From positions 8,715,222 through 8,779,221 of the forward strand of contig NC_054390.1 in NCBI RefSeq assembly GCF_001625195.1: 64,000 nt of DNA, read 5' to 3'. Below, one piece after another: positions 55,376 to 64,000 of this stretch. This DNA comes from Drechmeria coniospora (lineage: Eukaryota > Ascomycota > Sordariomycetes > Hypocreales > Ophiocordycipitaceae). A model generated the notes under the pieces. It searched no databases and had not been told where the DNA came from. It saw only the letters and a list, made by a program, of their open reading frames with translations. The position numbers were made by a program, and so were the translations under genes. Position 1 is the stretch's first letter. Every line of letters starts with the position of its first letter.

Positions 55376-56604
55376 ATGGCAGCAGACGCAAAGGTCTACC
55401 GAGCCACCACATCGGCTCCCGTAAACATCGCCGTCGTCAAGTACGCTCCTGACGGAAAAGAAGCGGCTGGCGAGTTCTGCGCTGACCTGGCAGGTACTGG
55501 GGAAAACGCGACACCAAGCTGAACCTGCCGACCAACAGCTCCTTATCCGTCACGCTCTCCCAAGATGACCTTCGCACGCTGACGACGGCCTCGTGCGCGA
55601 CGACGTTTGGCGCCGACAGCCTGACCCTCAACGGCGAACTCTTCGACATATCCGGCGCGAGGACGCAGGCCTGCTTCCGCGAGCTGCGTGCCCGACGGGC
55701 CAACCTCGAGGCTGCCGACCCGTCACTGCCCAGGCTCTCGGCGATGCCGCTGAAGATTGTGTCGGAGAACAACTTCCCCACGGCCGCGGGCCTTGCGTCG
55801 TCGGCCGCCGGCTTCGCCGCCCTCGTCCAGGCCGTGGCCATCCTGTACGAGCTGCCCGACTCGCCGTCGCAGCTCTCCCTCATCGCCCGCCAGGGCTCCG
55901 GCTCCGCCTGCCGCAGTCTCTTCGGCGGCTACGTCGCCTGGAGGATGGGCAGCAAGCCGGACGGCACCGACTCCATGGCCGACCTCGTCGCGCCCGCCTC
56001 CCACTGGCCCGAAATGCGCGCCCTCATCCTCGTCGTCAGCGCCGCCAAGAAGGGCGTCTCGTCGACCTCGGGCATGCAGCAGACCGTCGCCACCTCTGGT
56101 CTCTTCCAGCGGAGGATATCCCACGTCGTTCCCGCGAGCATGGACAGGATGGAGCAGGCCGTCCGGGGCAAGGACTTTTCCACCTTTGCCGAGGTGACGA
56201 TGCGCGAGTCCAACTCCTTCCACGCCTGCTGCGCCGACACCTTTCCGCCCATCTTTTACATGAACGACGTCTCCAAGGCCGCCATCCGCGCCGTCGAGTC
56301 CATCAACGCGCAGGCCGGAAGGACCATTGCCGCCTACACCTTCGATGCCGGTCCAAACTGCGTCATCTACTACCTCAACGAGAACGCCCCGGCCGTCCTG
56401 GGCGCCTTCTCCACCGTTCTTGGAAATGTCACGGGCTGGAAGTCGAGTGACAGTATCGATTCCGTCGTCAAGCTGGACGAGGCAACGGCATGCGCGCTAA
56501 AGGACGGCGTCGGAAGGGTCATCATGACCTCGGTAGGGGAGGGGCCTCTCCGGACGCAAGAGCATCTTGTTGGCGAGGATGGCGAGGTGACGAGGAGGAC
56601 CTAG
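55376..56604 (+). CDS. ERG19: Mevalonate diphosphate (diphosphomevalonate) decarboxylase
   Basis: Converts mevalonate-5-diphosphate to isopentenyl diphosphate with ATP, the last step of the mevalonate part of sterol/isoprenoid synthesis. Two exons: 55376-55440 and 55494-56604, with a 53 bp intron (GTACGC...GGCAG). The junction restores the invariant NIAVVKYWGKRD with Lys and Tyr split across it. 391 residues, normal length. The GHMP-kinase-superfamily ATP loop NNFPTAAGLASSAAG is at about 114-128, then GSGSACRSLFGGYVAW, and FDAGPNC with the catalytic Asp at 306 (yeast Asp302). All signature residues are present. The start chosen (MAADAKVYRATTSAPV) matches family N-termini; longer in-frame starts are rejected. 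It is followed by the RUS1-like gene in the same direction. Confidence 0.95.
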
Positions 56605-56999
56605 AGTAGAAAGTCCGTTTCGCATGTGCATGGCCTACATGCAGCAAAAGTGCAGCCCTTGACAAAGTGCTCCTTGCCGCAGCATCAATGGCGACTGTTT
56701 GCTAGTCGTGTCCTTTTTGTTTGACCGTTTGTGGTTCCCACGTGCGCCGTCGTTTTGACCTCAGGCACCACTTGGTTGCCAATGTCCCTCACCGGCATTG
56801 CAGTATTAAAACCGCCGCCCTGTTGAACCACAACCACACTCTCTCATCTACCATTCTCATCATCGGCACCCATCCATCCTCCGCAACGGAACCCTCTGCC
56901 GTTGATGAGGCAGGTAGCTGGTCCTCATTTTCTGCCAATGCATTTTCACAGCATGCCGATACCATCACACGATTGATTCTTTTCCATCGACGCGGAATT
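56605..56999. other. Spacer ERG19 / RUS1-like gene
   Basis: 395 bp of unique sequence. C/T-rich stretches (CTCTCTCATCTACC) before 57000 suit a fungal transcription start region. No gene is seen. Confidence 0.5.
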
Positions 57000-58593
57000 A
57001 TGGCGCCTCCGCTGCCGCTGGCGTCGGACGACGACGTGAATCGCCCGCCCCGGCTCGACCTCGCCGACCTCATCTGTCGTGGTGAGGAGGATGATGACTC
57101 GGGCCAGCGAGTCGACGGCCCTGGCGTCGCTCGCTTCGTCAACTCGGGAGATTCGGTGGAGATTGTCGAGGTGGAGACGATGGGTTTTGGCCAGAAGCGA
57201 TGGATTCACATGCCGAATCGTCGCATCATGCAGGCAAGTCGTGACGAGAGGCAAGAAACGCAAATCGTGCCGTTGCCTCTGCTAACTTGGGGGGGAGGGG
57301 GATGGACAGAAACCGCCACATGCAGCGGCTCCCACTCGTGGTGCGGTCCGGCCCGTGGCCGGCTGGTTAAGGCTGCTGTTTGAAGTCTTCATTCCCGTCG
57401 GATTCCCGGCCTCGGTCTCGAGTGACTACGCCGCCTACCAGACGTACGACTCGCTTCAGGCATTCTTTTCCACCATCAACTCCCTCTTGGCCAATCGTGC
57501 GTTGCTCGAGGGCTTGGGGGTGGGTGACGCCAACTCGTCCGCCACGTTTGCCATGATCCTCACCGTCATGAAGGACGCGACGTCACGCATCTCCACCATC
57601 CTCTTCGCCCACCGCTTCGGCCTCATGATCGAAGCGGATGCCAAGACGTATCGCTTCCTCGCCGACGTCCTCAACGACGCGGCCTTCTTTCTCGAGCTCT
57701 ACAGCCCCTTCCTGGGCCCCTACGGCAAGGTCGTAGCCCTCTGCACGGGCGAGGCGATGCGAGCCATCTGCGGCGTCGCCGCTGGTGCCAGCAAGGCTGC
57801 CCTGAGCCTGCATTTCGCTCGGCGGGACAACCTCTCGGAGCTCAACGCAAAGGAGGCCAGCCAGGAGACGGCTGTCGGTTTGATCGGCCTCGTCGCCGGC
57901 TCCGCCCTCGTCCAGCTGGTGCAGGATCGCGGAGCGGTCCTCTGCCTGGTGATTGCGCTGGTCATGGCCCACCTCTGGATGAACTACAAGGGAGTGCGAT
58001 GCGTTCAGCTGACGACGCTGAACAAGCAGCGGGCATCGATGATCTTTGCGTGCTACCGGAAGCAGGGGGTCGTCCCATCGCCCCGGCAAGTGGCCGAAGA
58101 GGAGCGCATCCTCTTCTGGAACAACGCAACGACCAACGCCAAGGGCGCGCCCGTCTGTCGAGTCGACTTTGGCAAGAGCTACACGGATGCCATGGGCCCC
58201 GAAGGCAGCAGGGACAAGGTTGTCGTGGTGGATGGACCGATGCACACGAGCTTCATCCACCCGTACGCCGCCGGCCGGTTGGGCAAGATCAAGATCCTGC
58301 TCTGGGAGCGTGCCGAGGCCAAGCATGCCATCCTCGCCTGGTTCATGGCGGCGCAAAGGGCCAGCGCAATGGACGAGAGCATGCCGCACGGATATGGCGG
58401 CGAGGAGGGTGCCAGGCATCGATGCGAGGCCGACAAGGGACGGCAGGAGAGTGTGAAGCATCCCGGGGCGCGCGACGAGGCCCTCTGGAGACAGTTGGAG
58501 AAGCGAGGCTGGGATCTCGAGGCGGCGGCGCTGGAGCCCGGTGATGCCGCGCGGCTTTGCGCCGATCTGACAGGCAAACAAAAGGCCGAATGA
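57000..58593 (+). CDS. RUS1 family (DUF647) membrane protein
   Basis: Exon 1 57000-57233 and exon 2 57310-58593, giving 505 residues. The intron appears to use a GC donor (CAG|GCAAGT) with acceptor GGACAG; a GT donor at 57238 paired with the AG at 57325 also keeps frame. The DUF647 core runs from about residue 90: FIPVGFPASVSSDYAAYQ, YDSLQAFFSTINSLLANR, LEGLGVGDANSSATFAMIL, ISTILFAHRFGLMIEAD, KTYRFLADVLNDAAFFLEL, two to three hydrophobic segments, and HLWMNYKGVRCVQLTTLN. Plant ROOT UV-B SENSITIVE proteins share this domain; the fungal role is unknown. The tail (about 390-505) is charged. It converges with CYC3, 247 bp away. Confidence 0.9.
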
Positions 58594-58840
58594 TGGAGCA
58601 GGCAGTTGGTTGACGTTGGAGCCTGACGTATGACGTACGCATGGGAGCAAGATGATGCCATGGGGGGGTTTGAGAATGGAAAAGGGAAATTATTCTTCTT
58701 CACAATGCACATATTTTGGGCCGAATCTATCTGGTCCATTCCTCCCCAAGTTGTACATGCAGCTCCAAACGCCCACGCAATGCTAATATATCTCGAACGG
58801 CACACGGGCGGCTGTTGGCTTTCGCGGCGAGGTACACGAC

Positions 58841-59817
58841 TCAGGCCATGCCCACCCACCGCCTGGTGCGCATCTTGACGCCCTCCCAGGTATTCAGTTT
58901 CGGACGGACGTCGAGGTAGAAGCTCGGAACGGATTTGCCATCGGAGCGGCCGGCGTAAAAGTCGATGACGTAGTCGATGCGCGTGCCGCAGCGGTCGATG
59001 ATCCAGTCGTGGCGATCGAAGGGGGACGTGTATCCGAGCAGCGTGTTGATGCGCGCCGTGGGCGTCATGCGGTCGCTTTTGTTGGCAAACGATTCGAGCT
59101 TCGGGCCACCGCACCTGCGGCGAGTCAGCGTCGTCGCGAAGCGCCGTCCTCGACACTGCTCCGTCTCGAGGACGGCGAAGGGGGAGGGGGGGGTCTGTAC
59201 CTTGACGCCGCGAGGTACGGCGCCTCCCATTCCTGTATCTGCTTCCACGCGCGCTCGTTGACGGCGTTGTGGATGGGAACGACGGTTTTCATGTCCGCGA
59301 CGCGAGCGTCGTAGCCCTTGCGTTTCATGGCATCGAAAAACATCTTCTCCGAGGGATAGACCCAGTTGCCCGAGGCGTCGACGCCGCTCTCGATCTCGTG
59401 GTTGGCGGCGTTGGCCGAGGCGCCGTGGCCGACGGGGAGCACGTCGGACGAGGAGCTCACGGATCGAGGGATGCTGGAGACGACACGATCCGGGTCGAGA
59501 CTCGTGGGCGGCGACGATGGAGGCGCGGGCCGAGCAGGTGCCTTTGGAGCCGCCGAGGGCGACGTCCAGAAATAGGAGGAGAGCGTCTGAGTCCAGGATC
59601 TCGATGGCAGGGGCGCATGGTCCACGGGACATGTGGCAGCACCCGGCGCGGAGCCGGAGCCAACGCTGAAGCTGGAGTTGACGTTGGGAATGGAGTTGGA
59701 ATCAGCCGCGGCGACGGAGACGCGCGCTTTGGAGGCTTCGACGGCTCGTGCCTGGGCAAGCCACGCATCACGCGTCTTGTGGTCGACGGGGCATGTCGCC
59801 TCTGCGTCGGCGGCCAT
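58841..59817 (-). CDS. CYC3: Holocytochrome c synthase (cytochrome c haem lyase)
   Basis: Attaches haem to apocytochrome c in the mitochondrial intermembrane space. Two exons: 59817-59201 and 59114-58841, with an 86 bp intron (GTACAG...CCGCAG), giving 296 residues. Two CPV haem-regulatory-type motifs (CPVDHK at residue 9 and CPVDHA at 63) are followed by a variable Ser/Pro-rich linker. The conserved core has WVYPSEKMFFDAMKRKGY, VVPIHNAVNERAWKQIQEWE with the haem-ligand-type His, then SRCGGPKLESFANK across the intron, LGYTSPFDRHDWIIDRCG, RIDYVIDFYAG and FYLDVRPKLNTWEG. Fungi also have a cytochrome c1 lyase (Cyt2) in this family. The double CPV and core match the Cyc3 type better, with some doubt. 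It is divergent from BTN1. Confidence 0.92.
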
Positions 59818-59960
59818 GCCGGGACACGCTGCTACAGAGAAGGCTCGCAGGTCCCGAGAGAAGACGATTCAGGGCTGGGCGATTGTTGGGTTGAGCACCA
59901 TGTAATGCGATGTCGTATTTCCGCCCGATCGTTGGACGGGACGGGCCAGCACGGAGTTGC

Positions 59961-60069
59961 AACGGAGAAATTTGGAGCCGGATCCTGTACCGCCTCGGTG
60001 GATGGAGCCAGTGTACGGCGTTGGAACGGAGAAATTTGGAGCCGGAAATGCACCGCCTCGTCGGATGGA
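59961..60069. repeat. Two-copy 63 bp tandem repeat in the CYC3/BTN1 divergent promoter
   Basis: AACGGAGAAATTTGGAGCCG, then a GTACCGCCTCG or GCACCGCCTCG block and GGATGGA, at 59961-60006 and 60024-60069. It sits 144-252 bp upstream of the CYC3 start. Confidence 0.88.
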
Positions 60070-60262
60070 CAGGATCGAGAGTGTGGCGGAACGAACCGCA
60101 TCGCCATTCGCGCCAGGGTCCAAGCTACCTAGCACAGCGGAGTACGGAGTACTCTATAAGTAGACTTGCACTTACATGGACAGTTGGTGTACATTGGGGT
60201 ACTCACGTCACTTGTACTCTAGTCTGTGCTGTACTTACTGCGCCGCTGTGCGTCGTGCAGTG

Positions 60263-60341
60263 GGGTGGCAAAAATGTTGATTCAGTTTGTAGGAGTAGCG
60301 CTACCAAAACTGAACCGTCATTTTTATCGAGTGACGGTACA
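60263..60341 (-). mobile_element. Hairpin (foldback/MITE-like) element, copy C, inverted
   Basis: On the minus strand it aligns with the copies at 38878 and 63195, with the same order: AAAAATGACGGTTCAG, TTTTGGTAGCGCTAC, CTGAATCAACATTTTTGCC. It lies in the CYC3/BTN1 divergent intergenic region, about 350 bp before BTN1. Confidence 0.75.
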
Positions 60342-60664
60342 TGTGAGTGCCAGTACAGTAAGTACATACTTACAACTACTCCGTACGGTTTACTTAATTA
60401 AGTACAGTCTCAGCGTACGGAGTGCGGCTGCTTCACGTGGACTTGAAGCTTGTAGTTGTACGGAGTACTTGTACTTACTTTGCCTTCTGTACGAAACCTC
60501 CGTAGAAGTACATGTACCTACGCTGCGGCGAGCTCGTGACAGGTGCGATATACACTTGTTCTTGTGCGAGAGGCGATCACGCGTCCATCTTCCACGCCTT
60601 CCAACGCAGCAATCAGCATCGCTTCGCTTTCTCAAGTCTTCCCGGTCAGGCACCGCACCCCGCC

Positions 60665-60697
60665 ATGCACCGAGTCTCCGTCATCGTCTCGCCATGA
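60665..60697 (+). promoter_or_regulatory. Ten-codon upstream ORF overlapping the BTN1 start (ATGA)
   Basis: An ATG at 60665 opens a ten-codon frame ([10 protein letters not shown]) whose TGA overlaps the BTN1 ATG as ATGA at 60694-60697. Its own context (CGCCATGC) is good. If the mRNA leader includes it, BTN1 translation would depend on leaky scanning or reinitiation. Confidence 0.5.
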
Positions 60698-62118
60698 CGA
60701 ACCTCGCTCCCTCCTCGTCCGGGCTGCTGCCGATGGCTGGCGCGCCCTCGTCGTCGTGGGTGGCTAGGTTGGGTGCCTTTGCTCGGCAGGTCGAGACGAG
60801 GGTCCTCGTTGCCTTTTGGCTCCTCGGTATGCCCCCTTTGCTCTGTGCTCGATCGGTGTTGTTGGCTGACGGTGGCGGGGTGGGATGGGCAGGGCTGATC
60901 AACAACGTCCTCTACGTCATCATCCTCTCGGCGGCACAGGACCTCGTCGGCTCGATGCCCAAGGGGATCGTCCTCCTCGCCGATGTAGTGCCGTCCTTTT
61001 TCGTCAAGCTCACGGCGCCATATTTCATCCACCTCGTGCCGTACCGGGTGCGCGTTGTCGTCCTCGTCGCCCTCTCGGCCACGGGCATGCTCGCGGTGGC
61101 GCTGACGCCGGCCGATGGCTCCGCGGGCCGCAAGATGGCGGGCATCGTGCTCGCGAGCATGAGCAGCGGCGGCGGCGAGCTCAGCTTCCTCGGCTTGACG
61201 CACCACTACGGGCCGGTGAGCCTCGTCGGCTGGGGCTCGGGCACCGGTGCCGCCGGCCTCGTCGGCGCCGGCCTGTACGTGGTCCTGACGCAGCGGTGGG
61301 GGTTTGGCGTTCGGGGCAGCCTGCTTCTCTCGGCGTGCCTGCCCGTCGTCATGCTCGTCAGCTTCTTCGTCGTCCTGCCGCGCGATGCCCTCGGCTACGG
61401 CCGGCCCGGCAAGGACTACGAGCCGGTCCCGGAGGGGGATGCGGCCGAGGAGGAGATGCGAGGCATGGCGCGGGGGGCCGCGTCGTCGGCGCTGCTGGCG
61501 CCGGGACCGTCGAGCACGCAGGCGGCGGGCTCGGTCGGGGCGAAGCTGAGGCGCGTCCGAGGGTTGATGGTGCCGTACATGCTGCCCCTGCTGCTCGTGT
61601 ACGTGGCCGAGTACACGATCAACCAAGGCGTGGCGCCGACGCTGCTCTTCCCCGTCGAGTCGTCGCCTTTTGAGGAGCTTCGCGAGTTTTATCCCTTTTA
61701 CGGCTTCCTCTACCAGCTCGGCGTCTTCCTCTCGCGCTCGTCGACGCCCTTTCTGCGCATCCACCGGCTCTACGTGCCGTCGATGCTGCAGGTCGGCAAC
61801 CTCGTGCTGCTGACGCTGCACGCCCTCTTCTTCTTCCTGCCGTCGGTCCACGCCGTCTTCCTCGTCATCTTCTGGGAGGGCCTGCTCGGCGGGGCCGTCT
61901 ACGTCAACTGCTTCGCCGAGATGATGGACGAGGTGCCGGCCGAGGAGCGCGAGTTTAGCCTCGGCGCGGCGACGGTGAGCGACAGCGCCGGCATCTGCCT
62001 CGCGGGCATGGTGAGCATCGTCGTGGAGCCGAGACTGTGCGACTATCAGGCCGCTCACGGCCGGGAATGGTGCCGACAGATCAAGGCGCGGCGGAGGCAT
62101 GGGCGCAGAAGCGGATGA
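60694..62118 (+). CDS. BTN1: Battenin/CLN3 homologue, vacuolar membrane protein
   Basis: Start [10 protein letters not shown] at 60694. A 66 bp in-frame intron (60827-60892, GTATGC...GGGCAG) must be removed to restore [20 protein letters not shown]; 452 residues after splicing. Hallmarks are [46 protein letters not shown] and [17 protein letters not shown]. After a charged cytosolic loop ([13 protein letters not shown]) come [51 protein letters not shown] and [16 protein letters not shown]. About ten membrane helices are expected, as in the family. Yeast Btn1 acts at the vacuole/Golgi in pH and basic amino-acid homeostasis; human CLN3 loss causes Batten disease. A short upstream ORF overlaps its start. 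An antisense 542-residue frame is a GC-rich shadow. Confidence 0.94.
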   Translation: MTNLAPSSSGLLPMAGAPSSSWVARLGAFARQVETRVLVAFWLLGMPPLLCARSVLLADGGGVGWAGLINNVLYVIILSAAQDLVGSMPKGIVLLADVVPSFFVKLTAPYFIHLVPYRVRVVVLVALSATGMLAVALTPADGSAGRKMAGIVLASMSSGGGELSFLGLTHHYGPVSLVGWGSGTGAAGLVGAGLYVVLTQRWGFGVRGSLLLSACLPVVMLVSFFVVLPRDALGYGRPGKDYEPVPEGDAAEEEMRGMARGAASSALLAPGPSSTQAAGSVGAKLRRVRGLMVPYMLPLLLVYVAEYTINQGVAPTLLFPVESSPFEELREFYPFYGFLYQLGVFLSRSSTPFLRIHRLYVPSMLQVGNLVLLTLHALFFFLPSVHAVFLVIFWEGLLGGAVYVNCFAEMMDEVPAEEREFSLGAATVSDSAGICLAGMVSIVVEPRLCDYQAAHGREWCRQIKARRRHGRRSG

Positions 62119-64000
62119 GAGTACGGAGCGCGGGTGCTCTGCTTGCGTGCGTGCAGCGAAGGAAGCAAGCCATGCCGGAGGGTCGTCGCGTCTTGCTCGC
62201 ATTCCCAAGCACTTGCTTCGTACGTGCTGATCGCCGGGCCGGGACAGGGTGCTTGCGCTGGACAATGTCACCATGTGAAGTCATCCAGCATGCTGTCGCA
62301 GCCCATGGAGGGCAAAATGCGGAGTGCCGCACTGCGCTTGGGCGTGCTGGGAGCTCAGGTACCAAGCCAAGTAAGTGCCTTGTGCGTACTTGGTTACTGC
62401 ATCTTGGGTGTAAGCACTGCACTGTACGGAGTGCTGTAGTTGTAGGTACTAAGCAGGTATGCTGGATGCCATATGCCGCATATGGCGTCCAGGCCAGGCG
62501 ACGTATGCCGTGCGCACCGAGTCTCTACATGTACTGCAGACCTACTTCCTGTACACACATGTAATTACATGCCCACTGACTGCACTCGGTGCGTCTCCGT
62601 GCTCTCTCATGACGTACGCTCGCATCATTTTCACCCTGCGCATCATCTTCAGGAGGCCGCCGAGCCCGCGGCGGGCGTGCCAAGGCGCCGGACAGGCCAC
62701 GCGGCGCATGCCAAGACGACGAACGGGCGCCGTAATGGTGACGCACATCACCTACTAGGTACTGCCTAGGGGGGGTTCCTACAGCGCACTTGTGATGGCC
62801 ACTGGACGTGCTGTCCACCTACGCCGACACCCACTTGTAATGCTTGACCAGTGCTTCATGCCCGCACGTGCGGCTCAGAACGCTCCATGACGCGGACATG
62901 TCTCGGGGACCACGTACGCTCGCTGGACTGCAATGCGTGCACATTCACCGTAGGCGACAGATGACGAGGCCCGGCCGCTGGCGCCGTCCCTAGCATGCCA
63001 GCTACGAATACCGGCGGATGCGTGCGATGCGGCTCTGCTAATAGCAGTACGCTACAGCGCCGTGCCGGGTACGTGGAGCGTAGGTGTACTGTTAGTAGGT
63101 ACCTAGTTGGCGTAGGCGTACAGTAGGTGCACTGTATATTACTAGTAGGTACCTGGTAGGTAATAGGCAGTGCCTGCCATGGTGTGTTGCTGCGTACAGT
63201 CACCGCTCGACAAAAGTGACGATTCAGCTTTGGTGGCGCTACTCGTGCAAATTGAATCGACATTTTTGCCATCCCACTCACTGTACCTAGCCCCCAGTAC
63301 AGGGCCCAAGCACTGTAGCCATCCTCCTCGCCACAGAGGTGATGGTGGGGTCACGCTCCATGAAGATGCCATTACGGTACGGAGGATGGAGTACGGAGTA
63401 CAGTACCGAGTATTAATCACAGCGCACTCCGTAAAGAGTACAGCGAACCCTTACCTACCTAGTAGGTACCCTCGTTGCACCAGTAATACTCCGTGCACAT
63501 GGCCGCAGAAATTTCGCCAAGCAAGCACAATTGCCCCAGACACAACCCAAACGTCCATCCCCCTTGTTGGCCTCGGCCTTTTTGCGACATCCTTGTACGA
63601 ATAGTATTCGTCTCCGAAGGATCGCCATGCATCCCGACCTTCCAGCCGCCGAAGCAGGCGGCGTCGGAATTCAGGCACGGATGGCATCCGGCCAAAGTGA
63701 CCGGCACATGCTCCCCCTCTGGTGACGTCGTTTCGTCCCACGCGTACCAGGCGACGACGGTCCTCGTGGATGCGCAGACAATTATTCATAGCCCTACCGG
63801 CTACCAGGAATGCATGGTTGCCTTCGGGAAGCACAGCCTCGATGGACGTACGGCATCTGCTCGCTCCAAGGAAACGGACTGGGGATGCAGGGGTCGGCGC
63901 TTGGCAGACCGATGACAGGCAACTCTCGTCCCCTCCACGTCGCCTCGAGGAATCAAGTATTACCCGACATGTCCACGTTCGTGCACAGATGCATACTTAC
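62119..64000. other. Intergenic to window end, hairpin copy B and palindromic words
   Basis: No supported gene. It contains GTAC/TACGGAGTA words at 62.38-62.45, 63.08-63.15 and 63.38-63.50 kb, and a hairpin element at 63.20-63.28 kb. Frames near 63.5-63.9 kb on both strands have no recognised domain and may be noncoding or part of a gene beyond the edge. Confidence 0.5.
63195..63277 (+). mobile_element. Hairpin (foldback/MITE-like) element, copy B
   Basis: Best-preserved arms: left CAAAAGTGACGATTCA and the reverse complement of the right arm CAAAAATGTCGATTCA agree at 14 of 16 positions around a central GGCGCTAC. It is in the same orientation as 38878-38952 and inverted relative to 60263-60341. 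Confidence 0.75.

Noticed and set aside
60646..62274. 542-residue minus-strand frame opposite BTN1
   Set aside because: Highly Arg/Glu/His-rich antisense of a GC-rich membrane protein gene.

Overview
The window is nuclear DNA of a filamentous ascomycete, most likely a hypocrealean sordariomycete. Spliceosomal introns of about 53 to 140 bp with GT(RNGT)..YAG borders, GC-rich third codon positions, fungal protein families (Rxt3, SidF/SidL acyltransferase, fungal MCU, Btn1) and an AT-rich retroelement relic all fit. The order-level placement is inference from protein resemblance; no database search was possible.

Layout. 1-9.5 kb is gene-poor and holds one candidate small Cys-rich protein (4.27 kb), satellites and a GT microsatellite. 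A nucleotidyltransferase of the NMNAT-like class follows on the minus strand (9.5-10.6 kb), then a repeat-rich stretch, then RXT3 (14.3-17.9 kb), the SDH assembly factor SDHAF4 (minus, 18.4 kb), a four-exon MFS transporter (20.8-22.5 kb) with a four-copy tandem array at its 3' end, the six-exon purine gene ADE6 (23.5-27.9 kb) and a convergent secreted class-3 lipase (28.4-30.1 kb). 30-44 kb is mostly intergenic repeat-motif DNA with a 66-residue secreted peptide, an unplaced probable secreted protein and a weak P450-like relic. Then come a SidL/SidF-type siderophore acyltransferase (44.2-46.1 kb, minus), the mitochondrial calcium uniporter (47.6-49.1 kb, minus) and an unknown 286-residue protein. 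51-55 kb is an AT-rich graveyard: a stop-ridden Ty3/gypsy integrase tail with chromodomain, an M43 metalloprotease pseudogene and a coiled-coil relic. 55.4-62.1 kb is a compact housekeeping block: ERG19 (mevalonate diphosphate decarboxylase), a RUS1/DUF647 protein, CYC3 (holocytochrome c synthase, minus) and BTN1 (CLN3 homologue).

The genes do not form a pathway cluster. Several act at mitochondria (SDHAF4, MCU, CYC3), the others in purine synthesis, sterol precursor synthesis, iron acquisition, vacuolar function and chromatin repression. The unusual content is non-coding: (i) a short palindromic word family built on GTAC and TACGGAGTA scattered through almost every intergenic stretch and not seen in the exons; (ii) an approximately 75 bp imperfect-hairpin element in three copies; (iii) a 61 bp patch upstream of RXT3 that joins two exact snippets of the RXT3 coding region taken from opposite strands, which looks like templated filler DNA.
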